A DNA stretch of 44,035 bases from assembly GCA_028066245.1 (NCBI GenBank), contig JALCBR010000031.1, positions 1 through 44,035 of the forward strand, read 5' to 3'. Position numbers and translations under genes: made by a program. This document shows positions 43,958 to 44,035 of the stretch, piece by piece. Every line of letters starts with the position of its first letter. The stretch's first letter is position 1. Source of the stretch: Pirellulales bacterium. Lineage in GTDB: Bacteria; Planctomycetota; Planctomycetia; Pirellulales; S012-138. Below the pieces are notes generated by a model. The model was not told the DNA's origin. It was given only the letters and a program-made list of their open reading frames with translations, and made no database searches.

Positions 43958-44003
43958 CTTGGAAAACGACACAGAGTTCGTTTATTGTCTCACTTTGGGA
44001 TCT

Positions 44004-44026
44004 AAAAACCCTCGCCTTCAGGCGAT
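44004..44026 (-). terminator. Rho-independent terminator of a minus-strand gene beyond the window
   Basis: On the minus strand the hairpin TCGCC-TGAA-GGCGA is followed by GGG and five T's (plus-strand A's at 44004-44008). This is a proper terminator for a transcript coming from the right, so a minus-strand gene probably ends just outside the window. It can also block read-through from the tRNA. Confidence 0.6.
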
Positions 44027-44035
44027 CACTTCGAG

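Overview
The window looks like chromosomal DNA of a Gram-negative-type planctomycete of the Pirellulales/Planctomycetales kind. Evidence: GC-rich coding DNA, secreted proteins with a CPFC motif, a Hanks-type kinase fused to a STAND ATPase and TPR repeats, an ExbB/ExbD operon with a VWA protein and TPR proteins, and lipid A/Kdo genes (waaA, lpxI, lpxD). This assignment is an inference from gene content; no rRNA or ribosomal operon is present to confirm it.

Layout. 1-6038 (minus): an ABC transporter (ATPase plus FtsX-like permease) followed by two tandem paralogous secreted CPFC proteins and a DUF3299-like membrane protein cut by the left edge; the set resembles Zrg-type metal-linked ABC loci. 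6467-6556 holds a 29-residue, extremely basic GTG-start protein resembling the AURKAIP1/COX24 small ribosomal-protein family. 6708-14823: a DUF481 outer-membrane protein, argJ abutting a two-TM RCK potassium channel, a sugar isomerase-like TIM barrel, an AT-rich spacer with an orphan small ORF, and trpD translationally coupled to an MFS transporter. 15295-20529: csrA with a very long tail, a long-chain-type acyl-CoA dehydrogenase, tRNA-Asp(GTC) with a strong terminator, a small hypothetical protein, and asnS. 20539-21860: a one-TM hypothetical protein and a gene-poor stretch with an imperfect inverted-repeat element.

21861-28459 (minus) is a six-gene run: VWA protein, TPR lipoprotein-like protein, ExbB, ExbD, ExbD, large TPR protein. 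It looks like a proton-motive-force-driven envelope machine in which the VWA and TPR proteins replace a normal TonB/TolA partner. This is the best candidate here for an undescribed system. 28656-34188 (minus): Kdo transferase waaA and a 1338-residue kinase-STAND-TPR protein. 34347-39359 (plus): a full-length 5-oxoprolinase/hydantoinase, an ACT-domain protein, an unknown 87-residue protein and moaE. 39681-41694 (minus): lpxD-lpxI, which with waaA gives lipid A/Kdo capacity. 41917-42243 is a small gene broken by an in-frame TAA. 42474-43637 is a DegT/DnrJ/EryC1/StrS sugar aminotransferase, and tRNA-Glu(CTC) closes the window, with a minus-strand terminator at the right edge pointing to a gene beyond it.

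Limits: functions come from motif recognition by eye; no database search was run. Start codons were chosen from Shine-Dalgarno sites and family length, and doubtful ones are flagged.
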